Of a stretch of DNA of 64,000 nt, positions 48,445 to 59,291 are shown one piece after another. The stretch's first letter is position 1. Each line of letters opens with the position of its first letter. A program made the position numbers and the translations under genes. The stretch is from assembly GCF_002812485.1 (NCBI RefSeq), contig NZ_CP025003.1, forward strand, positions 2,418,001 to 2,482,000, given 5' to 3'. This DNA is from Dickeya fangzhongdai. GTDB lineage: Bacteria; Pseudomonadota; Gammaproteobacteria; Enterobacterales; Enterobacteriaceae. The notes under the pieces are model-generated. The model saw nothing but the letters and a program-made list of their open reading frames with translations. It was not told where the DNA came from and made no database searches.

Positions 48445-49956
48445 TTACGCCCGGTGTCCGCACAGTTTGTAGTACAACTCGTTCCAGCGCAGCCCGTCCC
48501 TGAGGGCCGGCAGGGTGGTGTCCTGATCAATCACCGTCAACTCGATGTTGTGCAGGTCGGCGTACAGCCGCAGATAATCGAGATCGAGCGATTGGGTAAA
48601 CACGGTATGATGAGCGCCGCCCGCCAGAATCCAGGCTTCGGCCGCCGTTTCCAGCGATGGCTGCGCCTGCCAGAGCGCGCGGGCGACCGGCAGTTTCGGC
48701 AAGGGATGCGGCTGGGCGACGGTATCCACCTGATTAACCAGCAGGCGGAAACGATCGCCCAGATCGATCACGCTGACGTTCAGCGCCGATCCGGCCGGCG
48801 CGGAGAAGATCAATCGCACCGGATCCGCTTTGCCGCCGATCCCGAGGTATTGCGCATCCAGCAGCGGTTTTTCCTCGCTGGCGATGCTGGGGCACACTTC
48901 CAGCATATGGGCGCCGAGCACCAGATTGTTGCCGGGAGCGAAGTGGTAGGTGTAATCCTCCATGAAGGAGGTGCCGCCGGGTAATCCCTGCGCCATGACC
49001 TTCATCACGCGCAACAGCGCGGCGGTTTTCCAGTCGCCTTCGGCGCCGAAACCGTATCCCTGCTGCATCAGACGTTGTACCGCCACGCCGGGAAGCTGCT
49101 TGAGGCCGTAGAGGTTTTCGAAATTGGTGGTGAAAGCCTTAAAGCCGCCCTGATCGAGAAAGCGTTTCAGGCCGAGCTCGATACGGGCCGCATCCAGCAG
49201 ATTTTGCCGTTTCGGACCATGCAGCCTGAGCGCTTCGCTGAGGGTGTAGCTGGCTTCATACTCTTCAATCAGCGTATTCACATCGCCCTGGCTGACATCG
49301 TCCACCACGCCGACCAGGTCTCCCAGCCCCCAGGCGCTGACCGCGTAGCCAAACTGGATTTGCGCCCCGACTTTATCGCCTTCGGTGACCGCCACTTCCC
49401 GCATGTTATCGCCAAAACGGGCTACCTTGAGCTGACGGCTTTCCTGAAGCGCCGCCGCGACCCGCATCCATTTGGCGATGCGTTCATGGGCGTGACGATC
49501 CTGCCAGTGGCCGACCACCACCTGATGAGGCTGACGCATGCGCGCGCCGATAAAACCGAATTCGCGCCCGCCGTGAGCGGTCTGGTTCAGGTTCATGAAA
49601 TCCATGTCCATGGTGTCCCAGGGGATATCGGCGTTGAACTGGGTATGGAACTGCAGCAGCGGTTTGTTGAGGATGCTCAGACCGCCAATCCACATTTTGG
49701 CGGGCGAGAAGGTATGCAGCCAGGCCAGCAGCCCGATGCAGTTATCCTGATAATTGGCGTCGCGGCACAGCGCGGTGATTTCATCCGGGGTTTTGACCAG
49801 CGGTTTGAGTACCAGCCGCACCGGCAGGTTGGCGTCGCGGTTAAGGCCATTCACCACTTTTTCGGCGTTCTCTTTCACCTGACGCAGCGCTTCCGGGCCA
49901 TACAGATGCTGACTGCCAATCACAAACCAGACTTCGAGCGGCTTAAATTGTTCCAT
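48445..49956 (-). CDS. araA: L-arabinose isomerase
   Basis: Converts L-arabinose to L-ribulose; Mn-dependent cytosolic enzyme. 503 residues (E. coli 500). [20 protein letters not shown], the [24 protein letters not shown] segment and metal-site residues in [15 protein letters not shown] and [10 protein letters not shown] are conserved. The frame is open eight codons further; the ATG at 49956 follows CAGGAGT. Second gene of araBA, 54 bp after araB. Confidence 0.98.
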   Translation of the reverse strand: MEQFKPLEVWFVIGSQHLYGPEALRQVKENAEKVVNGLNRDANLPVRLVLKPLVKTPDEITALCRDANYQDNCIGLLAWLHTFSPAKMWIGGLSILNKPLLQFHTQFNADIPWDTMDMDFMNLNQTAHGGREFGFIGARMRQPHQVVVGHWQDRHAHERIAKWMRVAAALQESRQLKVARFGDNMREVAVTEGDKVGAQIQFGYAVSAWGLGDLVGVVDDVSQGDVNTLIEEYEASYTLSEALRLHGPKRQNLLDAARIELGLKRFLDQGGFKAFTTNFENLYGLKQLPGVAVQRLMQQGYGFGAEGDWKTAALLRVMKVMAQGLPGGTSFMEDYTYHFAPGNNLVLGAHMLEVCPSIASEEKPLLDAQYLGIGGKADPVRLIFSAPAGSALNVSVIDLGDRFRLLVNQVDTVAQPHPLPKLPVARALWQAQPSLETAAEAWILAGGAHHTVFTQSLDLDYLRLYADLHNIELTVIDQDTTLPALRDGLRWNELYYKLCGHRA

Positions 49957-50010
49957 GATGACTCCTGTTTGGGTTCCCAAAGGGATGTAAAAGTGATGTT
50001 CGGCAAACTC

Positions 50011-51696
50011 TCAATGGTCTGCCCCGGTCCGGGGGCTGTAGGCGGGCTCCGCCAGCCGGCACCACTGCTGATAGCGTTCATAAAGCTGTTGATAACGGGC
50101 GACCCGGTTCGGGTCAGGCGTCAGGGTGCGTTCGATGCCGCAGGCCATATGCTGCTGGGCGATGGGGATATCCGGGTGAACGCCGGCAGCCACGGCGGCG
50201 AAAATAGCGGCGCCCAGCGCGCAGCATTGATCCGAGGCGACGATCTGCATCGGGCGGTTCATGACGTCGGTACAGACTTGCATGATGGTGGTGGATTTCC
50301 GGGCGATGCCGCCCAGCGCCAGCAGGTTTTCCACCGGGATCTGCTGAGACTCGAAGCAGGCCATGATAGCGCGGGCGCCAAACGCGGTGGCGGCGATCAG
50401 CCCGCCGAACAGTGCCGGCGCGTCGGTGCCGAGATTCAGGTCGGTGATCACCCCTTTGAGCCGTTGGTTGGCGAACGGCGTGCGGCGGCCATTAAACCAG
50501 TCGAGCACGACCGGCAGGTGATCGAGCGATGGGGAATCGGCCCAGGCTTGCGTCAGCTGCGCCAGCAGGCTGGATTGCAGCTGTTCCAGTTGCGGTTGCC
50601 AGTCTGGATGTTCGCGGGCGGCCAGTTGCAGCGGCCAGCCCAGCACGCGGCCAAACCAGGCGTACATGTCGCCAAAGGCGGATTGACCGGCTTCCAGCCC
50701 GATGAAACCGGGCACCACGCTGCCGTCCACCTGACCGCAGATCCCGGCGATCGTATTGCTGCCCACCCGATCTGCATCGGCGATCAGGATGTCGCAGGTT
50801 GAAGTGCCGATCACCTTGACCAGCGTATAGGGTTGCGCCCCGGCGCCGACGGCGCCCATATGACAATCGAAAGCGCCGCCGGATATCACGACGTTTTCTG
50901 ACAACCCCAACCGGCGAGCCCATTCCGGCGTCAATGCGCCGACCGGACGATCGGCAGTCCAGGTATCGGTGAACAACGGATACTGCAGTTTTTCCGTCAG
51001 GCAGGGATCCAGCGCCTGCAAAAAGTCTTTTGGCGGCAGGCCGCCCCAGTCGGGATGCCACAGCGATTTGTGTCCGGCGCTGCAACGACCGCGGCGGATG
51101 GCGTCAGGCGCCGTGGTGCCGGAGAGCAGGGCGGGCACCCAGTCGCACAATTCGATCCAGGACACCGCTGCCTGACGTACCGACGGATCTTCACGGGTGA
51201 TATGGAGAATTTTGGCCCAGAACCATTCCGATGAGTACACCCCGCCGATGTAGCGGGTGTAATCCGGGAACTGGCCGCTGCGGCACAGCTGGTTGATGGC
51301 TTCCGCTTCGTCAATCGCGGTATGGTCTTTCCACAGCACAAACATGGCGTTGGGGTTGTCCGCGAATTCCGGACGCAATGCCAGCACGTCGCCCTGTTCG
51401 TCAATCGGCGCCGGGGTGGAGCCGGTGGAGTCGACGCCAATGCCGATTATCTGCCGACGCTGTTCAGGAGTGAGCCGCGCCACTACCGCGCGGATCGCCA
51501 ACTCCAGCGATTCGATGTAATCCAGCGGATGGTGGCGGAACTGATTGCTGGCGGGATGACAATATTGTCCCTGGCGCCAGCGCGGATAGTAGACCACTTC
51601 TGTTTCCAGCTCCTGCCCGCTGCGGCAATCCACCGCCAGCGCACGGACAGAATCGCTGCCAAAATCAAGACCAAGAGTAATGGCACCCGCACTCAT
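50011..51696 (-). CDS. araB: Ribulokinase
   Basis: Phosphorylates L-ribulose. The 561-residue FGGY-family kinase has the N-terminal [15 protein letters not shown], the [14 protein letters not shown] segment, the substrate-loop [14 protein letters not shown] and C-terminal [16 protein letters not shown] precedes the ATG at 51696. It is divergent from araF, and the two share a 382-bp control region. No araD lies in the ara block; ribulose-5-phosphate epimerase must be encoded elsewhere. Confidence 0.98.
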   Translation of the reverse strand: MSAGAITLGLDFGSDSVRALAVDCRSGQELETEVVYYPRWRQGQYCHPASNQFRHHPLDYIESLELAIRAVVARLTPEQRRQIIGIGVDSTGSTPAPIDEQGDVLALRPEFADNPNAMFVLWKDHTAIDEAEAINQLCRSGQFPDYTRYIGGVYSSEWFWAKILHITREDPSVRQAAVSWIELCDWVPALLSGTTAPDAIRRGRCSAGHKSLWHPDWGGLPPKDFLQALDPCLTEKLQYPLFTDTWTADRPVGALTPEWARRLGLSENVVISGGAFDCHMGAVGAGAQPYTLVKVIGTSTCDILIADADRVGSNTIAGICGQVDGSVVPGFIGLEAGQSAFGDMYAWFGRVLGWPLQLAAREHPDWQPQLEQLQSSLLAQLTQAWADSPSLDHLPVVLDWFNGRRTPFANQRLKGVITDLNLGTDAPALFGGLIAATAFGARAIMACFESQQIPVENLLALGGIARKSTTIMQVCTDVMNRPMQIVASDQCCALGAAIFAAVAAGVHPDIPIAQQHMACGIERTLTPDPNRVARYQQLYERYQQWCRLAEPAYSPRTGADH

Positions 51697-52078
51697 CGTT
51701 GCTGCTCCTGTTAATCGTAGGGATCACGCTGTTTACGATAGACAGGCCGTTCTGGCGCCGTGAGGAGCGGTTGGCTGGAAGTATGCATTTTTCTGTCACG
51801 GACAGGGGTTTTGTGATGGCGGTCATAAGTTAATGGCTGGTTAAATTCGCTGAATCCATGTACGAATCAGCTGTAGTTTCTGAATGTGATAATGCTCTCT
51901 CTTCGTGATGAAAATAACAGCTACAACTTACGCGTCTGAAGGAAACCGGAGGATGAAATCACAATAACTCTTTGTTTTTTCATCGCGCCCAAAAGGAACA
52001 TCTTGCCGGGAGCGTTTACACCCGTGAGGGCATCCCCGGTTGCCTGCGTGTTAAAGATAACAACGAGCGGAGAAGACC
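51697..52078. other. araBA-araFGH divergent control region
   Basis: About 382 bp between the divergent ara operons. A CRP-like site is listed separately. TATGCATTTTTCTGTCA (51782-51798) shares GCATTTTT with the E. coli AraC araI1 half-site but is otherwise a weak match, so AraC sites are not assigned with confidence. Confidence 0.6.
51812..51827 (+). promoter_or_regulatory. Candidate CRP site in the ara control region
   Basis: TGTGATGGCGGTCATA matches TGTGA-N6-TCACA at eight of ten positions. Its place between araB and araF fits catabolite control of both operons. Confidence 0.6.
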
Positions 52079-53062
52079 ATGCATAAATTCACTAAGGTTC
52101 TGGCAGCAATTGGCCTGGCCGCGGTTATGTCACAATCGGCTATCGCGGAAAACATGAAACTGGGCTTTCTGGTCAAACAGCCGGAAGAACCCTGGTTCCA
52201 GACCGAATGGCGGTTTGCTGACAAGGCCGGTAAAGACCTGGGATTTGACGTTATCAAGATCGCCGTACCGGATGGCGAAAAAACCCTCAATGCTATCGAC
52301 AGCCTGGCGGCCAGCGGCGCCAAAGGGTTTGTCATCTGTACCCCTGACCCGAAACTGGGCGCGGCCATCGTCGCCAAAGCGCGCAGCTATAACCTGAAAG
52401 TGATCGCCGTCGACGACCAGTTCGTCAACGCCAAAGGGCAGCCGATGGACACGGTACCGCTGGTAATGATGGCCGCCACCAAGATTGGCGAACGTCAGGG
52501 GCAGGAGTTGTGGAAAGAGATGCAGAAACGCGGCTGGAAACTGCAGGAAACGGCCGTTATGGCGATCACCGCCAACGAGCTGGATACCGCCCGTCGCCGT
52601 ACTTCCGGGTCGATGGATGCGCTGAAGGCGGCCGGATTCCCGGAAAAACAGATTTATCAGGTCCCCACCAAATCCAACGATATCCCCGGCGCGTTTGACG
52701 CCGCCAACTCGCTGCTGGTGCAGCATCCGAACGTGAAAAACTGGCTGGTGGTCGGCATGAACGACAACACCGTGCTGGGCGGCGTGCGTGCGACTGAAGG
52801 ACAGGGATTCAAGGCGGGCAACGTGATCGGTATCGGCATCAACGGGGTGGACGCGGTCAGCGAACTGTCCAAATCGCAGCCGACCGGTTTCTACGGTTCG
52901 TTGCTGCCAAGCCCGGACGTGCACGGCTACAAGAGCATCCAGATGCTGCATGACTGGGTGACCAAAGGCGTCGAGCCGCAGAAATTCACCGAAGTGACCG
53001 ATGTGGTGCTGATCACCCGCGATAACTTCAAAACTGAACTGCAGAAGAAAGGCCTGATGTAA
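52079..53062 (+). CDS. araF: L-arabinose-binding periplasmic protein
   Basis: Periplasmic binding protein of the AraFGH importer. The 327-residue precursor has a signal peptide (MHKFTKVLAAIGLAAVMSQSAIA, mature from ENMKLGFLVKQPEEPWF). The sugar-contact segments KQPEEPWFQTEW, CTPDPKLG and GMNDNTVLGG match E. coli AraF (329). GGAGAAG precedes the ATG. A hairpin separates it from araG. Confidence 0.98.
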   Translation: MHKFTKVLAAIGLAAVMSQSAIAENMKLGFLVKQPEEPWFQTEWRFADKAGKDLGFDVIKIAVPDGEKTLNAIDSLAASGAKGFVICTPDPKLGAAIVAKARSYNLKVIAVDDQFVNAKGQPMDTVPLVMMAATKIGERQGQELWKEMQKRGWKLQETAVMAITANELDTARRRTSGSMDALKAAGFPEKQIYQVPTKSNDIPGAFDAANSLLVQHPNVKNWLVVGMNDNTVLGGVRATEGQGFKAGNVIGIGINGVDAVSELSKSQPTGFYGSLLPSPDVHGYKSIQMLHDWVTKGVEPQKFTEVTDVVLITRDNFKTELQKKGLM

Positions 53063-53070
53063 TGACCCTT

Positions 53071-53102
53071 GTCCGCTCCCGCCTTAGCCGGCGTGAGCGG
53101 AC
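53071..53102 (+). terminator. Intercistronic stem-loop between araF and araG
   Basis: Stem GTCCGCTC (53071-53078) / GAGCGGAC (53095-53102) with an inner GC-rich stem, 9 bp after the araF stop. No U-tract, so it most likely stabilises the araF message rather than ending it. Confidence 0.65.
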
Positions 53103-53158
53103 ACTGGCCGCGCCGTCATACCTCATAAATGACGGCGCAGACCATTGAGGATGCTGAA

Positions 53159-54682
53159 ATGACCGTACAGTCACCTTATTTATCCTTTCGCGGGATTGGC
53201 AAAGTGTTTCCCGGCGTCAAGGCGCTGGATGACATCAGTTTCGACTGCCATGCCGGGCAAATCCATGCACTGATGGGGGAAAACGGCGCGGGAAAATCCA
53301 CATTGCTGAAAATTTTGAGCGGCAATTACACGCCGTCACAGGGAGAAATTCATATTAAAGGGCAGCCGGTGCGCTTCGCCAATACGATGGACGCGCTGAA
53401 CGCCGGTGTGGCGATCATCTATCAGGAACTGCATCTGGTGCCTGAAATGACGGTGGCGGAGAACATCTATCTGGGGCAGTTGCCGCACAAGGGCGGGGTG
53501 GTGAACCGTACGTTGCTGCGTTATGAATCGCGTCTGCAACTGGAACATCTGGGGTTGGATATCGACCCGGATACGCCGCTGAAATACCTGTCCATCGGCC
53601 AGTGGCAGATGGTGGAAATCGCCAAAGCGCTGGCGCGCAACGCCAAGATTATCGCGTTTGACGAGCCAACCAGCTCGCTGTCGGCGCGGGAAATCGAACA
53701 ACTGTTCCGGGTGATCCGCGAGTTGCGCAGTGAAGGGCGGGTGATTCTGTATGTGTCGCACCGTATGGAGGAAATCTTTGCTCTCAGCGATGCCATCACC
53801 GTGTTCAAAGACGGGCGTTATGTCAAAACCTTCGCCGACATGCAGCAGGTTGACCATGAACAACTGGTGCAGGCGATGGTGGGCCGCAATCTGGGGGATA
53901 TCTATGGTTATCAGCCGCGCCCGCATGGCGAGCCGCGGCTGGAACTGCATGAGGTGAAAGCGGTCGGGGTGAAGTCGCCGATTTCGTTGTCGGTGCGCAG
54001 CGGCGAAATTGTCGGCCTGTTCGGGCTGGTGGGCGCCGGACGCAGCGAACTGATGAAGGCATTGTTCGGCGCCACCGGCATTACCAGCGGCGAGGTGCGG
54101 CTGGATGGGCAGCCGATGCACGCCCGTTCGCCCGGCGATGCGATCCGCCGCGGGCTGATGCTGTGCCCGGAAGATCGTAAAGCCGACGGCATTATTCCGG
54201 TGCACTCGGTGCGGGATAACATCAATATCAGCGCCCGCCGTAAACATATCAAAAACGGTTTCATCATCAATGAAGCCTGGGAGGAGGAGAACGCCGACCA
54301 CCATATTCAGGCGCTGAATATCAAAACGCCGTCGCCGACGCAGTTGATCATGAACCTGTCCGGCGGCAACCAGCAGAAGGCGATTCTCGGCCGCTGGCTG
54401 TCGGAGGAGATGAAAGTGATCATGCTGGATGAACCGACCCGCGGCATTGACGTCGGCGCCAAGCACGAGATTTACCACGTGATTTATGAACTGGCCCGTC
54501 AGGGGATTGCCGTGCTGTTTGCGTCCAGCGACCTGCCCGAAGTGCTGGGGCTGGCGGACCGCATCGTGGTAATGCGCGAGGGCGCCATCTCCGGCGAGGT
54601 GCCGCACGATGAGGCCAGCGAACAGAAGGTCCTGAGTCTGGCGATGTTAAAAACGACCGCCACTGAACCCGCGGTTGCCTGA
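53159..54682 (+). CDS. araG: L-arabinose ABC transporter ATPase
   Basis: Two fused ABC domains energise arabinose import. 507 residues. The first domain has [25 protein letters not shown] and FDEPTSSLS; the second has a degenerate P-loop [10 protein letters not shown], signature [15 protein letters not shown] and [11 protein letters not shown], the usual pattern for sugar ATPases. The frame is open ten codons further; the ATG at 53159 follows GAGGATG and fits the family ([15 protein letters not shown]). Followed by araH after 18 bp. Confidence 0.98.
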   Translation: MTVQSPYLSFRGIGKVFPGVKALDDISFDCHAGQIHALMGENGAGKSTLLKILSGNYTPSQGEIHIKGQPVRFANTMDALNAGVAIIYQELHLVPEMTVAENIYLGQLPHKGGVVNRTLLRYESRLQLEHLGLDIDPDTPLKYLSIGQWQMVEIAKALARNAKIIAFDEPTSSLSAREIEQLFRVIRELRSEGRVILYVSHRMEEIFALSDAITVFKDGRYVKTFADMQQVDHEQLVQAMVGRNLGDIYGYQPRPHGEPRLELHEVKAVGVKSPISLSVRSGEIVGLFGLVGAGRSELMKALFGATGITSGEVRLDGQPMHARSPGDAIRRGLMLCPEDRKADGIIPVHSVRDNINISARRKHIKNGFIINEAWEEENADHHIQALNIKTPSPTQLIMNLSGGNQQKAILGRWLSEEMKVIMLDEPTRGIDVGAKHEIYHVIYELARQGIAVLFASSDLPEVLGLADRIVVMREGAISGEVPHDEASEQKVLSLAMLKTTATEPAVA

Positions 54683-54700
54683 CCGCCAAGGAGTCGATAA

Positions 54701-55687
54701 ATGTCTACGGTGAGTTCTCCTTCCCACGCCAGCAAATCTCAAGGCCTCAGTCTGTCCCGCATCTGGGATAACTACGGCATGTTGGTGGTGTTTGCTGTGC
54801 TGTTCCTGGCCTGTATGTTATTCGTGCCGAATTTCGCCACCTTCATCAACATGAAAGGGCTGGGGCTGGCGATTTCCATGTCGGGCATGGTGGCCTGCGG
54901 CATGCTGTTTTGTCTGGCTTCCGGCGATTTCGACCTGTCGGTCGCTTCGGTGATCGCCTGCGCCGGCGTGACCACCGCGGTGGTGATCAACGTCAGCGAA
55001 AGCCTGTGGTTGGGCGTTGGCGCCGGGCTGTTGCTGGGAGTGGCGTTCGGCCTGCTCAACGGGTTTGTTATCGCCCAACTAAAAATCAACGCCCTGATCA
55101 CCACGCTGGCCACCATGCAGATTGTGCGCGGTCTGGCGTACATCATCTCTGACGGTAAAGCGGTCGGTATTGAAGACGAGCGCTTTTTCACGCTGGGATA
55201 CGCTAGCTGGCTGGGATTACCGGCGCCGATCTGGCTGACGGTTTTCTGCATGGTGCTGTTCGGTTTGCTGTTGAACAAGACCACCTTTGGCCGCAACACG
55301 CTGGCGATTGGCGGCAATGAGGAAGCCGCGCGGCTGGCCGGGGTGCCGGTGGTGCGGACCAAAATCATTATTTTCGGCCTGTCCGGGCTGGTTTCCGCCG
55401 CGGCGGGCATCATCCTGGCGTCACGCATGACCAGCGGCCAGCCGATGACGTCGATTGGTTATGAGCTGATCGTGATTTCAGCCTGCGTACTGGGCGGCGT
55501 GTCACTGAAAGGCGGCATCGGCAAGATATCCTATGTGGTGGCCGGGGTGCTGATTTTGGGGACGGTGGAAAACGCCATGAACCTGCTGAATATCTCGCCT
55601 TTTGCTCAGTATGTGGTGCGCGGGTTGATTCTGCTGGCGGCGGTGATTTTTGACCGCTACAAACAGCTGGCGAAGAAAACGGTTTGA
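54701..55687 (+). CDS. araH: L-arabinose ABC transporter permease
   Basis: 328-residue inner-membrane permease with about ten spans. The segment [25 protein letters not shown] and the [21 protein letters not shown] loop match the ribose/arabinose permease family. E. coli AraH has 328-329 residues. The CAAGGAG before the ATG is strong. Followed by araC on the same strand after a hairpin. Confidence 0.98.
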   Translation: MSTVSSPSHASKSQGLSLSRIWDNYGMLVVFAVLFLACMLFVPNFATFINMKGLGLAISMSGMVACGMLFCLASGDFDLSVASVIACAGVTTAVVINVSESLWLGVGAGLLLGVAFGLLNGFVIAQLKINALITTLATMQIVRGLAYIISDGKAVGIEDERFFTLGYASWLGLPAPIWLTVFCMVLFGLLLNKTTFGRNTLAIGGNEEAARLAGVPVVRTKIIIFGLSGLVSAAAGIILASRMTSGQPMTSIGYELIVISACVLGGVSLKGGIGKISYVVAGVLILGTVENAMNLLNISPFAQYVVRGLILLAAVIFDRYKQLAKKTV

Positions 55688-55696
55688 TGGACGGAT

Positions 55697-55716
55697 GCGC
55701 CGGCATGAGCCGGCGC
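55697..55716 (+). terminator. Hairpin between araH and araC
   Basis: 8-bp stem GCGCCGGC / GCCGGCGC with loop ATGA, extendable by GGAT/ATCC. A T-rich stretch (CTCTTTTTT) follows 20 bp later. Possible partial terminator of araFGH. Confidence 0.6.
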
Positions 55717-55754
55717 TATCCATAACAGACAAGACTCTTTTTTCAGGAGGCCGC

Positions 55755-56705
55755 ATGTATCACCGCATGGCGCATGAGTCACAGCCCAACCCGTTGCTGC
55801 CCGGTTATGCGTTTAACGCCTATCTGGTGGCCGGGCTGACGCCGATTCTGGCGGGCGGGCCGCTGGATTTCTTTATCGACAGGCCGGATGGTATGAAGGG
55901 TTACATCATTAACCTGACCATTAAAGGACAGGGCAAGGTACTGGATGGCGACGACACCTTTTTTTGCAATCCCGGCGACCTGCTGCTGTTTCCGCCCCGG
56001 TCGCGCCACTATTACGGCCGCGCGCCCGGCAGCGACAACTGGTATCACCGCTGGGTCTATTTCCGGCCGCGCGCTTACTGGGCCGATTGGCTGGAATGGC
56101 ACAGCAAAGGGTGCGACGTCGGGCGGCTGACGCTGTCCAGCACCGGTTTGCTGCAGGAGTTCGATAAGCTGTTCGCCAATATTGAGCAGACCCACCGTTC
56201 CGGCCGACGTTTTGCCGAAGAGCTGGCGATGAATCTGCTGGAGCGCCTGCTGCTGCGCGCGATGGAAGAAGATCCGCAGAGCCCACAGCGTATTATGGAT
56301 CCACGGGTGATCGAAGCGTGTCAGTTCATTACCGGCAATCTGGCCGGAGAACTGCGTATCGATGAGGTGGCGCGCCACGTTTGCCTGTCGCCGTCGCGGC
56401 TGGCGCACCTGTTCCGCGAGCAGGTGGGGGTGAATATTCTGCGCTGGCGGGAAGACCAACGGGTGATTCGTGCCAAGCTGCTGCTGCAAACCACGCAGGA
56501 GTCAATCGCCGCCGTCGGGCGGGTGGTCGGCTATGACGACCAGCTCTATTTTTCCCGTGTCTTCCGCAAACGGGTGGGGGTCAGCCCCAGCGATTTTCGC
56601 CGCCGCAACAGCGAAATCCATCACCCGGCGTTGGAAAGACCCGCGGAAACGGCCATCTGGCGAGGGGAATCAACCGCGCCGCATCCGTGGGTGGTCACGC
56701 CGTAA
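55755..56705 (+). CDS. araC: Arabinose operon regulator AraC
   Basis: Dual activator/repressor responding to L-arabinose. 316 residues versus 292 in E. coli. The N-terminal arm and cupin ([37 protein letters not shown]) bind sugar; the C-terminal AraC DNA-binding domain has [19 protein letters not shown] and [14 protein letters not shown] 25-residue C-terminal extension ([20 protein letters not shown] and on) is absent in E. coli. The ATG at 55755 follows AGGAGG. In E. coli araC is divergent from araB; here it is the last gene downstream of araFGH. Confidence 0.97.
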   Translation: MYHRMAHESQPNPLLPGYAFNAYLVAGLTPILAGGPLDFFIDRPDGMKGYIINLTIKGQGKVLDGDDTFFCNPGDLLLFPPRSRHYYGRAPGSDNWYHRWVYFRPRAYWADWLEWHSKGCDVGRLTLSSTGLLQEFDKLFANIEQTHRSGRRFAEELAMNLLERLLLRAMEEDPQSPQRIMDPRVIEACQFITGNLAGELRIDEVARHVCLSPSRLAHLFREQVGVNILRWREDQRVIRAKLLLQTTQESIAAVGRVVGYDDQLYFSRVFRKRVGVSPSDFRRRNSEIHHPALERPAETAIWRGESTAPHPWVVTP

Positions 56706-56911
56706 CTGTCTGACGCTATTGTGTAATCAGGCCTGGCCGCCGATGGTGGTCAGGCCGGTTTGGATAACGGAACCGTCCGATAACCATCTGTTTCCCCGGT
56801 GCTATACTAGGCTGTGCATTGCGATACAGCATAAAACGTGATTGCGATGCACGGCCGTATTTCATGAGGACAACGGGTCTGAACCTCAGATCCGCCAATG
56901 AGGGGAAATAT

Positions 56912-57961
56912 ATGACGGATACCATCCGTGTTGGTCTGCTGGGCTATGGTTATGCCAGTAAGACGTTTCATGCGCCGTTGATTGCCGCTACGTCAGGAAT
57001 GAAACTGGCGGCGATATCCAGCAGTGATGCTGGGAAGGTTCAGGCTGACTGGCCCTCAATGCGAGTCGTGCGCGAGCCCCAGGAACTGTTCAACGATCCG
57101 GATATCGATCTGATCGTGATACCCACCCCGAATGACACCCATTTCCCGCTGGCCCGCCAGGCGCTGATCGCCGGCAAGCATGTGGTCGTCGACAAACCGT
57201 TCACCGTGACGTTGTCACAAGCACGGGAACTGCATCAGCAAGCGGAGCATGTGGGTAAGCTGCTTTCCGTCTTTCATAACCGGCGGTGGGACAGCGACTT
57301 TCTGACGCTGAAGCAATTGCTGAAAACCGGCGTGCTGGGCGATGTGGTGTACATGGAGTCGCATTTTGACCGCTATCGCCCGGAAGTGCGCCAGCGCTGG
57401 CGTGAAGACGGCGGCGAAGGCAGCGGCATCTGGTTCGATTTGGCCCCGCATCTGATTGATCAGGTGTTGCAGTTATTCGGTCTGCCGGTGGCGATTCAGG
57501 CCGATCTGGCGCAGCTGCGGCCGGGCAGTAAGTCCACGGATTACTTCCACGCGACATTGATCTATCCCCAGCGTCGGGTGGTGGTGCACGGTAGCCTGCT
57601 GGCGGCGGCGGAAAGCGCCCGTTATATCGTCCACGGCACCCAGGGCAGTTATGTGAAATTTGGCCTCGACCCGCAGGAAGCACGGCTGAAAGACGGCGAG
57701 AAGCCGCAAGCCCATAGCGATTGGGGGCAGGACAGCCGCGACGGCATTCTGACGCTGCATCGTGACGGTGTGCTGGCGGAGCAGACGGTGCCCACCATCC
57801 CCGGACATTATCAATCCTATTACGCCGAGATCCGCGATGCGCTGCTGGGACGTGGCGACAACCCGGTGCCGGTTGAGCAGGCCATCAAGGTGATGGAGCT
57901 GATTGAGCTGGGGCTGACTTCTCATGAACAGAAAAAGGCGATGACCCTGAAAAGCAGCTAA
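56912..57961 (+). CDS. ydgJ: Gfo/Idh/MocA-family oxidoreductase YdgJ
   Basis: 349-residue NAD(P)-dependent oxidoreductase; substrate not known. The cofactor loop GLLGYGYASKTFHAPL, IPTPNDTHFPLA and the catalytic-region VDKPFTVTLSQ are highly conserved with E. coli YdgJ (346). The upstream in-frame ATG at 56819 gives a basic non-family leader; the ATG at 56912 follows GAGGGGA. In E. coli it lies between add and blr-cnu, so its place here marks the far border of the ara insertion. A strong terminator follows. Confidence 0.95.
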   Translation: MTDTIRVGLLGYGYASKTFHAPLIAATSGMKLAAISSSDAGKVQADWPSMRVVREPQELFNDPDIDLIVIPTPNDTHFPLARQALIAGKHVVVDKPFTVTLSQARELHQQAEHVGKLLSVFHNRRWDSDFLTLKQLLKTGVLGDVVYMESHFDRYRPEVRQRWREDGGEGSGIWFDLAPHLIDQVLQLFGLPVAIQADLAQLRPGSKSTDYFHATLIYPQRRVVVHGSLLAAAESARYIVHGTQGSYVKFGLDPQEARLKDGEKPQAHSDWGQDSRDGILTLHRDGVLAEQTVPTIPGHYQSYYAEIRDALLGRGDNPVPVEQAIKVMELIELGLTSHEQKKAMTLKSS

Positions 57962-58062
57962 CCGGGATTCGTCACGATTTGTGACGGAAAACCTTGACTG
58001 TGAGGCGGGCTTCAGCCTTGCATTATGGGTGTTTATTGCTGATAGTAGGGCATTGTTTAATG

Positions 58063-58092
58063 CAGGCGATCTTAGGATCGCCTGTATTTTTT
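58063..58092 (+). terminator. Rho-independent terminator of ydgJ
   Basis: Perfect 9-bp stem CAGGCGATC / GATCGCCTG with loop TTAG, followed by TATTTTTT. The terminator ends just before the next gene. Confidence 0.92.
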
Positions 58093-58115
58093 ATGTCTGA
58101 GGATGCAAACACGTT

Positions 58116-59114
58116 ATGGCATGGTTACAACGCTTAAAAATTGACAAATTTTTGCTGGTTTTGATTGCGGTGGTGATTACCGCGTCTATTTTCCCGTGTG
58201 AAGGCGCGGCCAAGGTTTTCTTTGAGAACCTGACCAATGCGGCAATCGCACTGCTGTTTTTCATGCATGGCGCCAAGCTGTCCCGTGACGCCATCACCGC
58301 CGGTATGGGCCATTGGCGTTTGCATCTGGTGGTGTTTGCCAGCACCTTCATCCTGTTCCCGCTGTTGGGGATTGGCATGGCGTTTCTGTCGCCGCAGATA
58401 TTAACGCCGGGGTTGTATCTCGGTTTCCTGTATTTGTGCGCGCTGCCGGCGACCGTGCAGTCCGCCATCGCGTTTACTTCTATGGCGCGCGGCAACGTGG
58501 CGGCTGCGATCTGCAGCGCCTCGGCATCAAGTATTCTCGGGGTTTTTCTGTCGCCGGTACTGGTCGGCTTGCTGATGCATACGCAGGGCGGACAGACGGA
58601 TACGCTGCACGCGATTGGCGCGATTATCATGCAACTGATGGTGCCGTTCGTCATCGGTCATCTGTCCCGTCCGCTGATTGCCAAGTGGGTTGATCGTCAT
58701 CGCAAACTGATCAATATCACTGACCGTTCATCCATTCTGCTGGTGGTGTATGTGGCGTTCAGCGAGGCGGTGGTCCAGGGGATTTGGCATCAGATTAATG
58801 GCTGGTCGCTGCTGGCGGTCGTCGTCTGTTCGCTGGTGCTGCTGGGCATTGTACTGGTATGCACCACGCTGGCGGCTCGCAAACTGGGATTCAGTACGGA
58901 AGATGAAATCACCATCGTGTTCTGTGGTTCGAAAAAGAGCCTGGCCAACGGTATTCCAATGGCGAATGTGTTGTTTCCCGCGGCGGCAGTGGGGGCGATG
59001 GTGCTGCCGTTGATGATTTTCCACCAGATCCAACTGATGGTGTGTGCGACGCTGGCGCAACGTTATGCCAAGAGAGCGGCAGCGTCTGCCGGCGGCGAGG
59101 CGACAGAAAAATAA
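58116..59114 (+). CDS. Bile acid:sodium symporter family protein (YfeH-like)
   Basis: 332-residue polytopic inner-membrane protein of the SBF-like family, similar to E. coli YfeH. About ten spans, with conserved ALLFFMHGAKLSRDAI near residue 45, the LPATVQSAIAFTSMARGNVAAA crossover region and FCGSKKSLANGIPMAN near residue 270. The family includes sodium-coupled transporters of organic anions; substrate unknown. GAGGATG lies 13 bases upstream of the ATG. It is not at this position in E. coli, so it is a lineage insertion or rearrangement between ydgJ and add. Confidence 0.93.
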   Translation: MAWLQRLKIDKFLLVLIAVVITASIFPCEGAAKVFFENLTNAAIALLFFMHGAKLSRDAITAGMGHWRLHLVVFASTFILFPLLGIGMAFLSPQILTPGLYLGFLYLCALPATVQSAIAFTSMARGNVAAAICSASASSILGVFLSPVLVGLLMHTQGGQTDTLHAIGAIIMQLMVPFVIGHLSRPLIAKWVDRHRKLINITDRSSILLVVYVAFSEAVVQGIWHQINGWSLLAVVVCSLVLLGIVLVCTTLAARKLGFSTEDEITIVFCGSKKSLANGIPMANVLFPAAAVGAMVLPLMIFHQIQLMVCATLAQRYAKRAAASAGGEATEK

Positions 59115-59209
59115 TCGCTAAGACAAGTGGTTAGATGCGGTTTTTCATCGGCAGCGGCTATCACTAATATAGTTTCAATTGGTTACAGTTCATAACGTTA
59201 ATCTTTTAT

Positions 59210-59279
59210 TATAGTGACTATCTGTGCTGCCCCATATTGTGGGCTCACAGACACACGCAGTATCTGATTAGTCACTATA
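59210..59279. promoter_or_regulatory. Operator-like inverted repeat upstream of the exported NTF2-like gene
   Basis: TATAGTGACTA (59210-59220) and TAGTCACTATA (59269-59279) are perfect 11-bp inverted copies with a 48-bp spacer. The right copy lies within TCACTATAGTGA (59272-59283), itself a perfect 12-bp palindrome, only a few bases before the ribosome-binding site. A related TCACTAATATAGT occurs at 59161-59173. Confidence 0.75.
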
Positions 59280-59291
59280 GTGAGGGACACA

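Noticed and set aside
56736..56775. Hairpin-like GGCCTG/CAGGCC between araC and ydgJ as araC terminator
   Set aside because: The stem is short with a long loop and lacks a U-tract, so it was not called.
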